Positions 1-7,014 of a stretch of DNA of 9,542 nucleotides are shown here, in pieces (position 1 is the stretch's first letter; each line of letters opens with the position of its first letter). Both the position numbers and the translations under genes were made by a program. The stretch covers positions 1 to 9,542 of the forward strand of contig JAIXUZ010000320.1 in the NCBI GenBank assembly GCA_027483285.1, in the 5' to 3' direction. The notes under the pieces are model-generated. The model did no database searches. It was not told the origin of the DNA and worked only from the letters and a program-made list of their open reading frames with translations. The DNA comes from Bacteroidota bacterium. GTDB taxonomy: Bacteria; Bacteroidota; Bacteroidia; CAMBQF01.

Positions 1-1779
1 AATAACCGTGTTGGTATTGGAACAACTAACCCGTCAGATAAGCTACAACTGCATAACGGCAATATATCCATATCTAACGATAACAATACTGCTGGTAGTT
101 TAATGTTGTATGAGCCTAGCACATCGGGCTCACATTATTCGGCGTTTAAATCTCAGGCACAATCAACTAATATAACCTACACCTTGCCTTCATCAGCAGG
201 CTCTAATGGCCAATTTTTGCGCACCGATGGTAGTGGAAACCTAACTTGGGCGGCAGGTGTAACGGGACCAATTGGCCCAACTGGTCTAACTGGTGCTGCT
301 GGTTCTAATGGAGCCGTAGGCGCTACAGGAGCTACTGGAACAGCAGGAGCCTCTGGTGCAACAGGACCTACCGGCGCAACAGGAGCTGCAGGGGTATCAG
401 AAAATTGGCTATCGGGATCAGGAGCCCCAACAGGCGGACAAGGTGTAGTTGGCGATTGGTATTTCCGTACCTCAAACAATCAGATATTAGAAAAAACGGC
501 TACAACAACCTGGACTAGCCGCGCAACTATTACAGGAGCAACGGGTGCCACAGGCCCTACAGGCCCATCGGGTGGAGGTAGCGGATGGGCTTTAACCGGT
601 AACTCAATATCAAGTGGTAATTTTTTAGGTACCACCAATTCTCAATCTTTAGTATTTAAAGTAAACAATACAGAGTCTGGCTATTTAGGGGCATCCGATT
701 ATAATACATTTTTAGGATATAATATTAGCTACACTAATGCAACTTTTGGTGTGGGTATTGGCTACATGGCTAAAATTTATGGCTCTCATGCAAATAGTAT
801 TGCAATAGGGGCAAGCAGCTTTGTACAAGCAGGCAGCGGAACAGATATGATGGCTATAGGTTCTGCAGCCAACGTTTCGGGCAGTGGTTCATCATCTTAT
901 TCTATGGCTATTGGTTCGTCAGCTCAGGTTCAAGCTTCCTATGGCATGGCAATAGGCCGTGCCGCCAACGTAAGTAACCAATATGGTATAGCTATTGGCG
1001 ATGCAGCGCAAACACAAACCAATGTCGGTGCTTTAGCTATAGGTAGAAGCAGTTATGCTAATGGCTTAAACGCTGCCAGCATAGGTACATCATCACAAGC
1101 ACAAGGTTCGGCAAGTGTATCGTTAGGGGCATTTGCTTACAGTAATGGTGCTAATGCTATCGCAATAGGTGGTGGCGATGCAAGTAACTATGTTCAGGCA
1201 CAAGGCCAATACTCTATTGCTATAGGTTACCGTTGCTATACCAGCGCTACCGATGCTATGGCAATTGGCGACTATGCACGTGCACAGGCCGCAAATGCTT
1301 TGGCAATTGGCTCTGACGTATACAATGGTAATGCTAATACATACTCAATTGGTAACTCCAGTGTAACATCAGTAAACTTTAGCGGGGCTACAACTACCAG
1401 CTATGCTTTGCAGGTGGGTACCAGCAGCAGTAACGGTAACGGTGCGTATTTAACTAAGGGTGGTGTATGGACCAACGCATCTGACGTAAACCTGAAAGAA
1501 GACTTTATTAACCTTGATGGAAATGAAGTACTAAATAAAGTAGCCGACCTTGATATTACCAAGTGGAGGTATAAAGGCACTGACGAGTACCACATTGGCC
1601 CAATGGCCCAAGATTTTCATGCTGCGTTTAATGTTGGTAATGATGATAAACGCATAAGCAGCATAGACCCCAGCGGTGTTGCACTTATAGCTATACAGGC
1701 ATTAAATGATAAAATTGAACAACAACAAAAAACAATTGATATGCTATCAAAGCAATTAACAGATATGAAACAAAAATAA
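1..1779 (+). CDS. Secreted fibre-like protein with collagen-like, YadA-head and S74 self-cleaving chaperone domains (5' partial)
   Basis: The frame is open from base 1 (592 codons), so the start and presumably a signal peptide lie upstream. In visible-codon numbering the layout is: VGIGT..P module 4-17; beta module ending in 'GQFL.TDGSGNLTW' 18-83; collagen-like Gly-X-Y tract 86-131; spacer module 132-178; short Gly-X-Y tract 179-190; beta module 196-249; about 14 '[AS]IG' YadA-head-type repeats 250-454; S74 domain from about 492; coiled coil about 566-590. The S74 call rests on 'SDVNLKED' and 'IGPMAQDF' (532-539). Ser494 and Lys499 have the five-residue spacing of the Ser/Lys dyad in MYRF and phage relatives. 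In that family the domain trimerises a beta-fibre and then cuts itself off, which would release about 99 residues here. The role as a surface or secreted trimeric adhesin is inferred. No phage genes are nearby. A strong terminator follows. Confidence 0.9.
   Translation, partial: NNRVGIGTTNPSDKLQLHNGNISISNDNNTAGSLMLYEPSTSGSHYSAFKSQAQSTNITYTLPSSAGSNGQFLRTDGSGNLTWAAGVTGPIGPTGLTGAAGSNGAVGATGATGTAGASGATGPTGATGAAGVSENWLSGSGAPTGGQGVVGDWYFRTSNNQILEKTATTTWTSRATITGATGATGPTGPSGGGSGWALTGNSISSGNFLGTTNSQSLVFKVNNTESGYLGASDYNTFLGYNISYTNATFGVGIGYMAKIYGSHANSIAIGASSFVQAGSGTDMMAIGSAANVSGSGSSSYSMAIGSSAQVQASYGMAIGRAANVSNQYGIAIGDAAQTQTNVGALAIGRSSYANGLNAASIGTSSQAQGSASVSLGAFAYSNGANAIAIGGGDASNYVQAQGQYSIAIGYRCYTSATDAMAIGDYARAQAANALAIGSDVYNGNANTYSIGNSSVTSVNFSGATTTSYALQVGTSSSNGNGAYLTKGGVWTNASDVNLKEDFINLDGNEVLNKVADLDITKWRYKGTDEYHIGPMAQDFHAAFNVGNDDKRISSIDPSGVALIAIQALNDKIEQQQKTIDMLSKQLTDMKQK
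256..570 (+). repeat. Collagen-like Gly-X-Y tracts flanking a WLSG..APTG.QG spacer module
   Basis: Codons 86-131 are uninterrupted Gly-X-Y triplets rich in GAT and GPT. A 47-residue spacer with 'WLSGSGAPTGGQG' and 'GDWYFRTSNN' follows, then a second short Gly-X-Y run. The same arrangement recurs in the next two fibre genes. The 23 bases at 448-470 are identical to 2606-2628, showing homology at DNA level. Such tracts form collagen-type triple helices in other bacterial proteins. Confidence 0.85.
748..1362 (+). repeat. YadA-head-type '[AS]IG' repeats (about 14 copies)
   Basis: Codons 250-454 contain about 14 degenerate repeats with the core '[IMLAV][AS][IL]G', such as MAIGSAANV, MAIGRAANV, IAIGDAAQT, LAIGRSSYA and MAIGDYARA. 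Spacing varies, mostly 13-20 residues. This is the pattern of the left-handed parallel beta-roll of trimeric adhesin heads. Repeats diverge at the DNA level, so this is not a recent tandem expansion. Confidence 0.8.
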
Positions 1780-1805
1780 GAGCGTCTGAATAATTTTAAT
1801 GAAAT

Positions 1806-1838
1806 AAGGGGATAGGCCATTTGGCTTATCCCTTTTTT
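1806..1838 (+). terminator. Intrinsic terminator after the first fibre gene
   Basis: The stem GGGATAGGCC (1809-1818) pairs with GGCTTATCCC (1823-1832), with one G-U pair and the loop ATTT. It can be extended outward by a G-U and two A-U pairs, and runs into six Ts at 1833-1838. It lies 27 bases after the stop codon, so the first fibre gene is probably transcribed separately from the second. Confidence 0.85.
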
Positions 1839-2020
1839 ATTTCACCAATAACTGATTATTTAAAAAAGTGCTATTTGTTAATATTTTAGTACAATTTGAC
1901 GGTGCCGTCTTACATATTTGAATAGGGTATAAGCAAAAGGGCGTTTTTTTTGTTTTGTTTGGTATTAATAGGTTGTGGGCAGATTTGATAATTAAAAGGG
2001 AATAAAAAGTGGGCTGTTTC

Positions 2021-2083
2021 TTACTTCAGTAACGCTTAAGTAAATGTTGGCTATACAAGTTGTTATATGCCAATAATTTTACC
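2021..2083 (+). promoter_or_regulatory. Promoter-like leader of fibre gene 2, matching that of gene 3
   Basis: This stretch aligns without gaps to 4801-4863. GTAACGC, GTTGG.TATA and the 14-mer CCAATAATTTTACC (2070-2083) are shared at identical spacing. TAATTTTA (2074-2081) fits the Bacteroidota -7 consensus TAnnTTTG except for its last base. A TTG at 2047-2049 could be the upstream element, although the 24-base spacing is slightly long. Transcription would begin about 20 bases before the ATG. The role as promoter is inferred from conservation and position. Confidence 0.55.
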
Positions 2084-2107
2084 CTCATAAACAGCCAACC
2101 ACATACA

Positions 2108-4429
2108 ATGAAAACCACAATCAACTCATTAAAGCTTGTTTTAACGGTAGTGTTATTTTTAACACTTGCCCAAACAAAAGCACAGCTGGTAGGAATTAAC
2201 ACCGATGGTTCTGCACCTAATACCAACGCCTTGCTTGATATTAAATCATCAGGTAGCCAAGGCAGGGGATTGTTAATTCCACGTATAACTTTAGCACAGC
2301 GCACTGTAGCTTCCACAAACGGGGGGTTATTAAACGCTTCGAGCCAATTACATGGCGGAGCAGCCCAAGGTTTAATAGTTTACCAAACAGATGGTACCCA
2401 AGGGTTTTATTATAACACCAGTACTACGGCTACGCCAAGCTGGTCTTATTTAAGCTCAGGCGGGTCAGGCCCAACGGGAGCAACCGGCCCAACAGGAGCC
2501 GCAGGTTCTAATGGCGCTACAGGTGCAACAGGCGCTGCAGGCGCAGCCGGTGTGGCTGAAGCCTGGTTAACAGGTGCTTCAGCCCCTACGGGTGGGCAGG
2601 GCTCTGTTGGCGATTGGTATTTCCGTACTTCAAATAACGAGGTTTTAGAAAAAACGGCTTCAACCACATGGACAAGCCGTTCTACCATAGTAGGCGCAAC
2701 AGGTGCTGCAGGTGCTGCCGGACCTACAGGAGCAGCCGGTGCGACAGGCCCAACGGGATCCGCTGGAGCTACCGGAACATCAGAAAACTGGATATCGGGC
2801 GCTACGGCCCCAACAGGTGGCCAGGGTTCTGTAGGCGACTGGTATTACAACACAGCAACCAATACTATATCAGAAAAAACAGCAGTATCAACCTGGACTA
2901 CCCGTGCTACCATAACTGGTGTCACAGGTGCTACAGGCGCAACAGGTGCAGCAGGCTCAGCTAATGCTTGGAGCCTTATCGGAAATACCGGGACTAACCC
3001 CTCTACTAATTTTATTGGTTCAACCGATAACCAACCTATGGTTTTTAAAACCAATAATATAGAGAGAATGCGAATTGGAACATATACTACAACCTATGGC
3101 TCACCAACAGGAACTCAGCACGACTTTTACGGACAGATATCTTTAAAAGATTATGGCCAAATACAGAATGGACAGGGCTTTAACTTAATGCAATATTCTA
3201 CCGGTGGCGGTATTATAGGTAGTGACGTTATACGCTTTGGGCACGACGATGGTGCTACTTATGATATGCACTTTATAATAAATGGTGTAGCCGAAGTAAT
3301 GGCTATAACCAATAATAACCGTGTTGGTATAGGTACCACCTCTCCTAGCGAAAAACTAGATGTTATTGGTCATATAAAAGCTGGAGCAACCTCCGACCAG
3401 GAAGGAGGCCAATTTATGTTAGCTGAACCAAGCTTAGCAGGAACTGGCAACTGGGTAATTGATAATTTCTTTTCATATTCAGGTGGCAATAAATTCCGCT
3501 TTTGGAACGACCGCACCGGTGTATCGCCTCTTAATATTATTGATAATGGTTATGTTGGAATAGGCGCATTTTCTTGGGATGCCCAACCCAGCACAACGCT
3601 ACATATTAAAGGAAGTGTGCGTATTGAAGACGGAACCCAAGGTGCCGGTAAAATTTTAACATCGGATGCTGATGGTAATGCTACCTGGTCAACACCTTCT
3701 TCATCATCAAGTGGTTGGGGACTATCGGGCAATAGCGGCATTAGTGCTAGCAATTTTATTGGAACTACTGATAGCAAGGCACTATCTTTTAAAACAAATA
3801 ATACCGAACGGTTGAATATTGGAACCGGAGGAGATATTGGTATTGGCACAGCCACCCCATTGGCTAAACTTGATGTTTTTAATGGGCATCTAGCTATTTC
3901 AAATAATAATAATACAGCCGGCGAGGCTCGTTTTTATGAGCCTAGTTCATCAGGTTCAAACTATACTGCATTTAAAGCACCTGTACAATCGGCTAACATT
4001 ACCTATACCTTACCTTCAGCCGCAGGTTCAAACGGGCAGGTTTTAACTACTGATGCTAGCGGTACCCTTAGTTGGGTATCACCAAGCAGCAGCGCATCAA
4101 ATATATACACATCAACTGCAATGACATTGTCAGGCACAGCTAACCACAACATAAGCTTTAGCTCTGCCGGCTATATTAAATTTAATAGTGGTAGCTCTAG
4201 CAACTTCTCTATTACAGGATTTTCAGCAGGGTCTGACGGGCAAATTTTGATATTGTATAATGTGGGTACAGGAAACATGACAATCAGAAACCAAAATAGC
4301 AGCTCTAGTTCATCAAACCGTATAGCAACCAATACAGGTTCTGATGTTTCAACAACCGGTACCGGAACCATAACACTTATTTATGATGGTACACAAAGCC
4401 GTTGGGTTGTAATTAACGTTTTACAATAA
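2108..4429 (+). CDS. Secreted modular fibre-like protein with three collagen-like tracts and a beta-rich C-terminal tip
   Basis: The 773-residue protein starts at the ATG at 2108. An in-frame ATG 48 bases upstream would put 16 unsuitable residues before the signal peptide. Layout: signal peptide 1-25 cut at TKA|Q; N-terminal module 28-115 ('VGINTDGS', 'GLLIPRIT', 'GLIVYQTD', 'GFYYNTS'); Gly-X-Y tracts 121-148, 196-223 and 271-283 separated by two 47-residue spacers; 'W.L.GN..NFIG.TD...FKTNN.ER' modules near 288-325 and 537-572; 'VGIGT.SPSEKLDV' at 406-419 and 'IGIGTATP.AKLDV' at 577-590; 'GQVLTTDASGTLSW' module ending at 656; Ser-rich beta C-terminus 660-773 ending 'TLIYDGTQSRWVV'. It lacks the S74 domain of the preceding gene, and I see no type IX sorting domain. 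It is probably exported to the periplasm, surface or medium as a trimeric fibre. Ligand and role are unknown. It has its own promoter-like leader and terminator. Confidence 0.88.
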   Translation: MKTTINSLKLVLTVVLFLTLAQTKAQLVGINTDGSAPNTNALLDIKSSGSQGRGLLIPRITLAQRTVASTNGGLLNASSQLHGGAAQGLIVYQTDGTQGFYYNTSTTATPSWSYLSSGGSGPTGATGPTGAAGSNGATGATGAAGAAGVAEAWLTGASAPTGGQGSVGDWYFRTSNNEVLEKTASTTWTSRSTIVGATGAAGAAGPTGAAGATGPTGSAGATGTSENWISGATAPTGGQGSVGDWYYNTATNTISEKTAVSTWTTRATITGVTGATGATGAAGSANAWSLIGNTGTNPSTNFIGSTDNQPMVFKTNNIERMRIGTYTTTYGSPTGTQHDFYGQISLKDYGQIQNGQGFNLMQYSTGGGIIGSDVIRFGHDDGATYDMHFIINGVAEVMAITNNNRVGIGTTSPSEKLDVIGHIKAGATSDQEGGQFMLAEPSLAGTGNWVIDNFFSYSGGNKFRFWNDRTGVSPLNIIDNGYVGIGAFSWDAQPSTTLHIKGSVRIEDGTQGAGKILTSDADGNATWSTPSSSSSGWGLSGNSGISASNFIGTTDSKALSFKTNNTERLNIGTGGDIGIGTATPLAKLDVFNGHLAISNNNNTAGEARFYEPSSSGSNYTAFKAPVQSANITYTLPSAAGSNGQVLTTDASGTLSWVSPSSSASNIYTSTAMTLSGTANHNISFSSAGYIKFNSGSSSNFSITGFSAGSDGQILILYNVGTGNMTIRNQNSSSSSSNRIATNTGSDVSTTGTGTITLIYDGTQSRWVVINVLQ
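2468..2956 (+). repeat. Three collagen-like tracts alternating with two copies of the 47-residue spacer
   Basis: Gly-X-Y tracts occupy 2468-2551, 2693-2776 and 2918-2956. Spacer copies at 2552-2692 and 2777-2917 both carry 'APTGGQGSVGDWY' and 'EKTA.STWT.R.TI', so an entire tract-plus-spacer unit of 225 bp appears duplicated in tandem. The second copy has diverged in its middle (YYNTATNT against YFRTSNNE). Confidence 0.85.
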
Positions 4430-4450
4430 TATATATACAAGGTTTAAAGA

Positions 4451-4485
4451 AAATGGGAAAGTGGTATACCGCTTTCCCATTTTTT
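4451..4485 (+). terminator. Intrinsic terminator after fibre gene 2
   Basis: A 14-bp stem, AAATGGGAAAGTGG (4451-4464) with CCGCTTTCCCATTT (4469-4482), has one G-U pair and a TATA loop. Six Ts (4480-4485) overlap the end of the stem. It is 21 bases beyond the stop codon. The sequence is near-symmetrical and A-rich upstream, so it could act on both strands, but no minus-strand gene feeds into it. Confidence 0.88.
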
Positions 4486-4731
4486 ATTTAGCAATTGCAT
4501 TGGATAATATATTTAAAAGGCGGTACATAACTAACTAAAATTAATTTATTGTGTAATGGATAGGAATGTTTTTGTGTTTTGTCAGCAGGCTAAAATAATG
4601 CTACAACTAATTAATATATAGAAGAATTCTGGTTTCAACCAATAATAAATTAAGCGGAAATAGTTTAATAAATCATAGTATACTTTGTTTCAGCTTGATG
4701 CCTTACATGAAATAGTACATTGAAGATAAAG

Positions 4732-4759
4732 TTGTTTACTTGTAAATGCTTGTAAACAA
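4732..4759. promoter_or_regulatory. Inverted repeat TTGTTTAC...GTAAACAA upstream of fibre gene 3
   Basis: TTGTTTAC (4732-4739) is the exact reverse complement of GTAAACAA (4752-4759). Between and overlapping them CTTGTAAA occurs twice (4739-4746 and 4749-4756). It lies about 100 bases upstream of the presumed promoter box. It may be an operator or an incidental palindrome of AT-rich DNA; there is no matching site before fibre gene 2. Confidence 0.3.
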
Positions 4760-4800
4760 TGGGTTATGATAGAATATTTTAATCAAAAAAACAAAAAAAC

Positions 4801-4863
4801 TTACGTTGGTAACGCATAGCCTACAGTTGGTTATAATATGCATAAACTACCAATAATTTTACC
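4801..4863 (+). promoter_or_regulatory. Promoter-like leader of fibre gene 3, matching that of gene 2
   Basis: Ungapped counterpart of 2021-2083, with the identical 14-mer CCAATAATTTTACC at 4850-4863 and GTTGG.TATA at 4826-4835. The variable 14 bases between these blocks have diverged while their length is kept, as expected for a spacer between protein-contact sites. The conserved 14-mer ends 21 bases before the ATG here and 24 before it in gene 2. Confidence 0.55.
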
Positions 4864-4884
4864 ACTGCATAGCTTATATATGTA

Positions 4885-6243
4885 ATGAAAGCGATAAACA
4901 AAAATATATTTCGTGTAACCCTGGTAACAGCCATATTATTTATGGCCTTTACAAACAGGCTGGCAGCTCAGGCGGTAGGTATTAATATGGATGGCTCTCC
5001 ACCCAATGCTAATGCTATACTGGATATTAAATCGCCAGCTAAAAACGGTAAGGGTTTACTTATCCCCCGCATTACATATAAGCAACGCACAGAGCCCGGC
5101 GAGTTAGGTGGTCTGTTGAATGAAAGCGGCGCATTACGCGGTGGCCCTGCACAGGGTTTAATAGTATACCAAACCGATGTGCGCGATGGGTTTTACTATA
5201 ATACCAGTAATGGCGAAATACCAAACTGGGTGATGATATCTACAGTAGGCAATGCAAGTAATACAGGAGGCTCTTACGGGCCATCGGGCTCGCAAGGGCA
5301 GCAAGGTATTACTGGTAGCACAGGCGCTGCCACAGCATGGCTTACAGGCCCCGCAGCACCTACAGGCAGCCAGGGCAATGCCGGCGATTTTTATTTGCAA
5401 CAAAACAATGGCTTATATTATAAGAAAACCACCCCAACAGCCTGGGCGCAACAAGGCAGCCTTATGGGGCCAACAGGTGCAACAGGCCCTACAGGTGCTA
5501 TGGGTACACAAGGGGCAACCGGTGCAACAGGCCCTGTAGGTGGTATAGGTCCAACAGGCCCTGCGGGCACAATGGGTGTAGGATCTGTAGCAGGCAACAC
5601 ACCGTTTTGGAATGGTACAGGATGGGTGCTTAACAGCAGTAACCTATTTAATAACGGGGCAAACGTGGGCATTGGTACCGCAACCCCGGCAGAGAAATTA
5701 GATGTAGCAGGCGCGCTTAAATTTACAGGCGCTTTAAAACCCGACGGAAATGCCGGTGCTGCAGGCCAGGTATTGGCTTCGGCAGGTGCAGCAGCACCGC
5801 CAATATGGGTATCAGCGTTTACAAAAAATAACTTATATATTGATTATAGCACCGGTGGGGCTATTACCAATACCACCTTTACCACAGTGCCGGGGCTTAA
5901 CCGCACGCTTACCTTAAAAGCAGGCGACAGGGTGTTACTATATGCAACTGGTGGCATGGCGGCCAATGGTACTGTTTACACATCGGCTGATATTGGGTTT
6001 AGCGTAAACCAGCAGGATTTAATGAATGGCGGCTATACCAAAGTATCGGTAGATTATGCAGGCTCACGGTTTGTGCCAAATGCCAACTGGACGTTGATGG
6101 GCCACTACGATGTGCCTGCTGATGGTATGTATGTTTTTGGTGTGCGCACCAAACAAAGCTCCCCATCAAACGGAACAGCAACAGTAGGTGGAGATAATAC
6201 CACGGTATTACAATCGACTATGATGATACAAGTGCTTAAATAA
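4885..6243 (+). CDS. Secreted modular fibre-like protein with a collagen-like tract and a distinct C-terminal domain
   Basis: The 452-residue protein has a signal peptide at 1-28, probably cut at LAA|Q. Layout: N-terminal module 31-118 clearly homologous to that of fibre gene 2 ('VGINMDGS', 'GLLIPRIT', 'GGLLNES', 'GLIVYQTD', 'GFYYNTS'); a short Gly-rich run 128-147; spacer 149-194 ('AWLTGPAAPTGSQGNAGDFY'); Gly-X-Y tract 195-231; 'VGIGTATPAEKLDV' at 261-274; 'GQVLASAG....PIWVS' at 294-310; C-terminal domain 311-452. That last domain ('LTLKAGDRVLLYATGG', 'DIGFSVN', 'GMYVFGVRT') is beta-rich and unlike the tips of the other two fibres. Its shape recalls C1q/TNF-type jelly rolls, but this is a guess. 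The function is probably a secreted or surface fibre, with unknown ligand. No terminator follows, so it probably heads an operon with the next two genes. Confidence 0.88.
   Translation: MKAINKNIFRVTLVTAILFMAFTNRLAAQAVGINMDGSPPNANAILDIKSPAKNGKGLLIPRITYKQRTEPGELGGLLNESGALRGGPAQGLIVYQTDVRDGFYYNTSNGEIPNWVMISTVGNASNTGGSYGPSGSQGQQGITGSTGAATAWLTGPAAPTGSQGNAGDFYLQQNNGLYYKKTTPTAWAQQGSLMGPTGATGPTGAMGTQGATGATGPVGGIGPTGPAGTMGVGSVAGNTPFWNGTGWVLNSSNLFNNGANVGIGTATPAEKLDVAGALKFTGALKPDGNAGAAGQVLASAGAAAPPIWVSAFTKNNLYIDYSTGGAITNTTFTTVPGLNRTLTLKAGDRVLLYATGGMAANGTVYTSADIGFSVNQQDLMNGGYTKVSVDYAGSRFVPNANWTLMGHYDVPADGMYVFGVRTKQSSPSNGTATVGGDNTTVLQSTMMIQVLK
5329..5577 (+). repeat. Spacer module followed by a collagen-like Gly-X-Y tract
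   Basis: Residues 149-194 are a diverged copy of the spacer seen in the other fibre genes, with YLQQNNGLYYKK replacing the YFRTSNN segment. Residues 195-231 follow as Gly-X-Y triplets rich in GAT, GPT and GPV. Unlike the other genes, the spacer precedes the only long tract. Confidence 0.8.
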
Positions 6244-6290
6244 ATGAAAAACTAAAAGTGAAAAACGAAAAATAAATTAATTGTTAATTG

Positions 6291-6611
6291 ATGAAAAGTA
6301 TAGTAGCCATAGTGTTTATGTTGATGATTGCGGGAGCGGTGAATGCACAAACTGCAACTACCAGCAAGCGTATGCAAACCCCGGCCGATGCGTCGGCGAA
6401 GGAGATGGATACCAAAACAAAGGGCGATGTACTATATGATAAAACAAAAGACGGGCAGGATAAGTCGCTGGTTTTTCGTCAGAGTGTATTAGACGAGACC
6501 AATGTAAAGCCTGAAGACAAGGTTAATGCCATAGCCCCCGAACAGAAAATTAAATTATTGAACAACACAATAAAACGCAACACAGCAACTGCAAAACCAA
6601 ACAATAATTAA
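6291..6611 (+). CDS. Small secreted protein of unknown function
   Basis: The 106-residue product begins at the ATG at 6291. A TTG three bases earlier is in frame but unnecessary. Residues 1-19 are a signal peptide (MKSIVAIVFMLMIAGAVNA) with a likely cut at A19|Q20, leaving a mature chain of about 87 residues. That chain is charged, lysine- and aspartate-rich, without cysteine, and its last residues are low-complexity (KPNNN). I do not recognise a family. It lies 47 bases after fibre gene 3 with no terminator between, and 6 bases before the Hpt gene, so the three are probably co-transcribed. It could be a periplasmic accessory to the fibre, but only the position suggests this. Confidence 0.75.
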   Translation: MKSIVAIVFMLMIAGAVNAQTATTSKRMQTPADASAKEMDTKTKGDVLYDKTKDGQDKSLVFRQSVLDETNVKPEDKVNAIAPEQKIKLLNNTIKRNTATAKPNNN

Positions 6612-6617
6612 AACCCA

Positions 6618-7004
6618 ATGATTATGATTAACAAGTATGTGATTCAGGAGCAGCAAGGGAGTCTTTACAACCTTGCAACTATCGAGGAGATATCGGGCGG
6701 AAGCCGCGAATTTATGCGCGATATGATGCAATTATTTATTGAAACGATGCCCAAGCTTGCCGATGATATGGTAAACTCTTTAAACAGCGGTAACTGGGCC
6801 GGGGTAAAATCTGTTGCCCACCAGGTAAAACCTACCATGGAACTTATGGGTGTTACATCATTAAAAGATGATGTAGTGGTAATTGAAAAGAATGCACAAA
6901 ACCTAACCGACCTGGATATAATACCAGCGCTGGTAGAGAAGTTTTATGCCGTAATACAAAAAATAGTTGAAGCGTTGAAAACAGAGATTAAGTTCTACCT
7001 TTAA
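6618..7004 (+). CDS. Hpt-domain histidine phosphotransfer protein
   Basis: The 128-residue cytoplasmic protein is one Hpt domain, an all-helical bundle. 'VAHQVKPTMELMGV' (67-80) matches the family core 'AH.LK....LG', making His68 the predicted phosphate acceptor. The helix before it has the usual 'REFMRDMMQLFIETMPKLADDM' pattern (30-51, hydrophobic spacing). Such proteins pass phosphate between response-regulator receiver domains in phosphorelays. No kinase or receiver gene is in the window, so its partners lie elsewhere. An ATG six bases downstream (6624) is a possible alternative start. It is the last gene of the presumed operon with fibre gene 3 and the small secreted protein. It ends only 10 bases from the end of the convergent DUF4956 gene. 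Confidence 0.85.
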   Translation: MIMINKYVIQEQQGSLYNLATIEEISGGSREFMRDMMQLFIETMPKLADDMVNSLNSGNWAGVKSVAHQVKPTMELMGVTSLKDDVVVIEKNAQNLTDLDIIPALVEKFYAVIQKIVEALKTEIKFYL

Positions 7005-7014
7005 CGGCTAGGAC

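Larger units (their letters stand above)
1780..2107. other. Intergenic region between fibre genes 1 and 2 (328 bp)
   Basis: This AT-rich gap holds the terminator at 1806-1838 and the promoter-like leader at 2021-2083. Between them I see only AT-rich sequence with a T-rich run near 1946-1960, and no credible gene or RNA. An open frame running back over the region on the minus strand from 2316 has no family features and is discounted. Confidence 0.7.
4430..4884. other. Intergenic region between fibre genes 2 and 3 (455 bp)
   Basis: The gap holds the terminator at 4451-4485, a nested inverted repeat at 4732-4759, an A-rich run at 4784-4799 and the promoter-like leader at 4801-4863. GCATAGC(C/T)TA occurs at 4814-4823 and again at 4867-4876. 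No gene or recognisable RNA was found in the AT-rich remainder. Confidence 0.7.

Noticed and set aside
177..479. Proline-rich minus-strand open frames opposite collagen-like tracts (also at 2446-2688, 2845-3054 and 5418-5672)
   Set aside because: They are the antisense reading of Gly-X-Thr/Ala codons; the 'PVAPVAP' pattern and their similarity to each other follow from the sense-strand repeats.
748..1362. CRISPR array or tandem DNA repeat
   Set aside because: The periodicity is at protein level ('AIG' repeats) with variable spacing and diverged codons, and the frame is fully coding.
2060..2107. Upstream in-frame ATG for fibre gene 2
   Set aside because: It would bury the signal peptide behind 16 extra residues and place the start within the conserved promoter-like block; the ATG at 2108 starts directly with a good signal peptide.
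2668..2964. Plus-strand open frame inside fibre gene 2
   Set aside because: It is a frame-shifted reading of the collagen-like region, giving an Arg/Cys-rich protein with no start signal, while the main frame is continuous.
1..6243. Prophage or tail-fibre locus
   Set aside because: S74 and collagen-like domains occur in phage tails, but two of the three genes start inside the window with signal peptides and individual terminators, and no capsid, tail, integrase or lysis gene is present.
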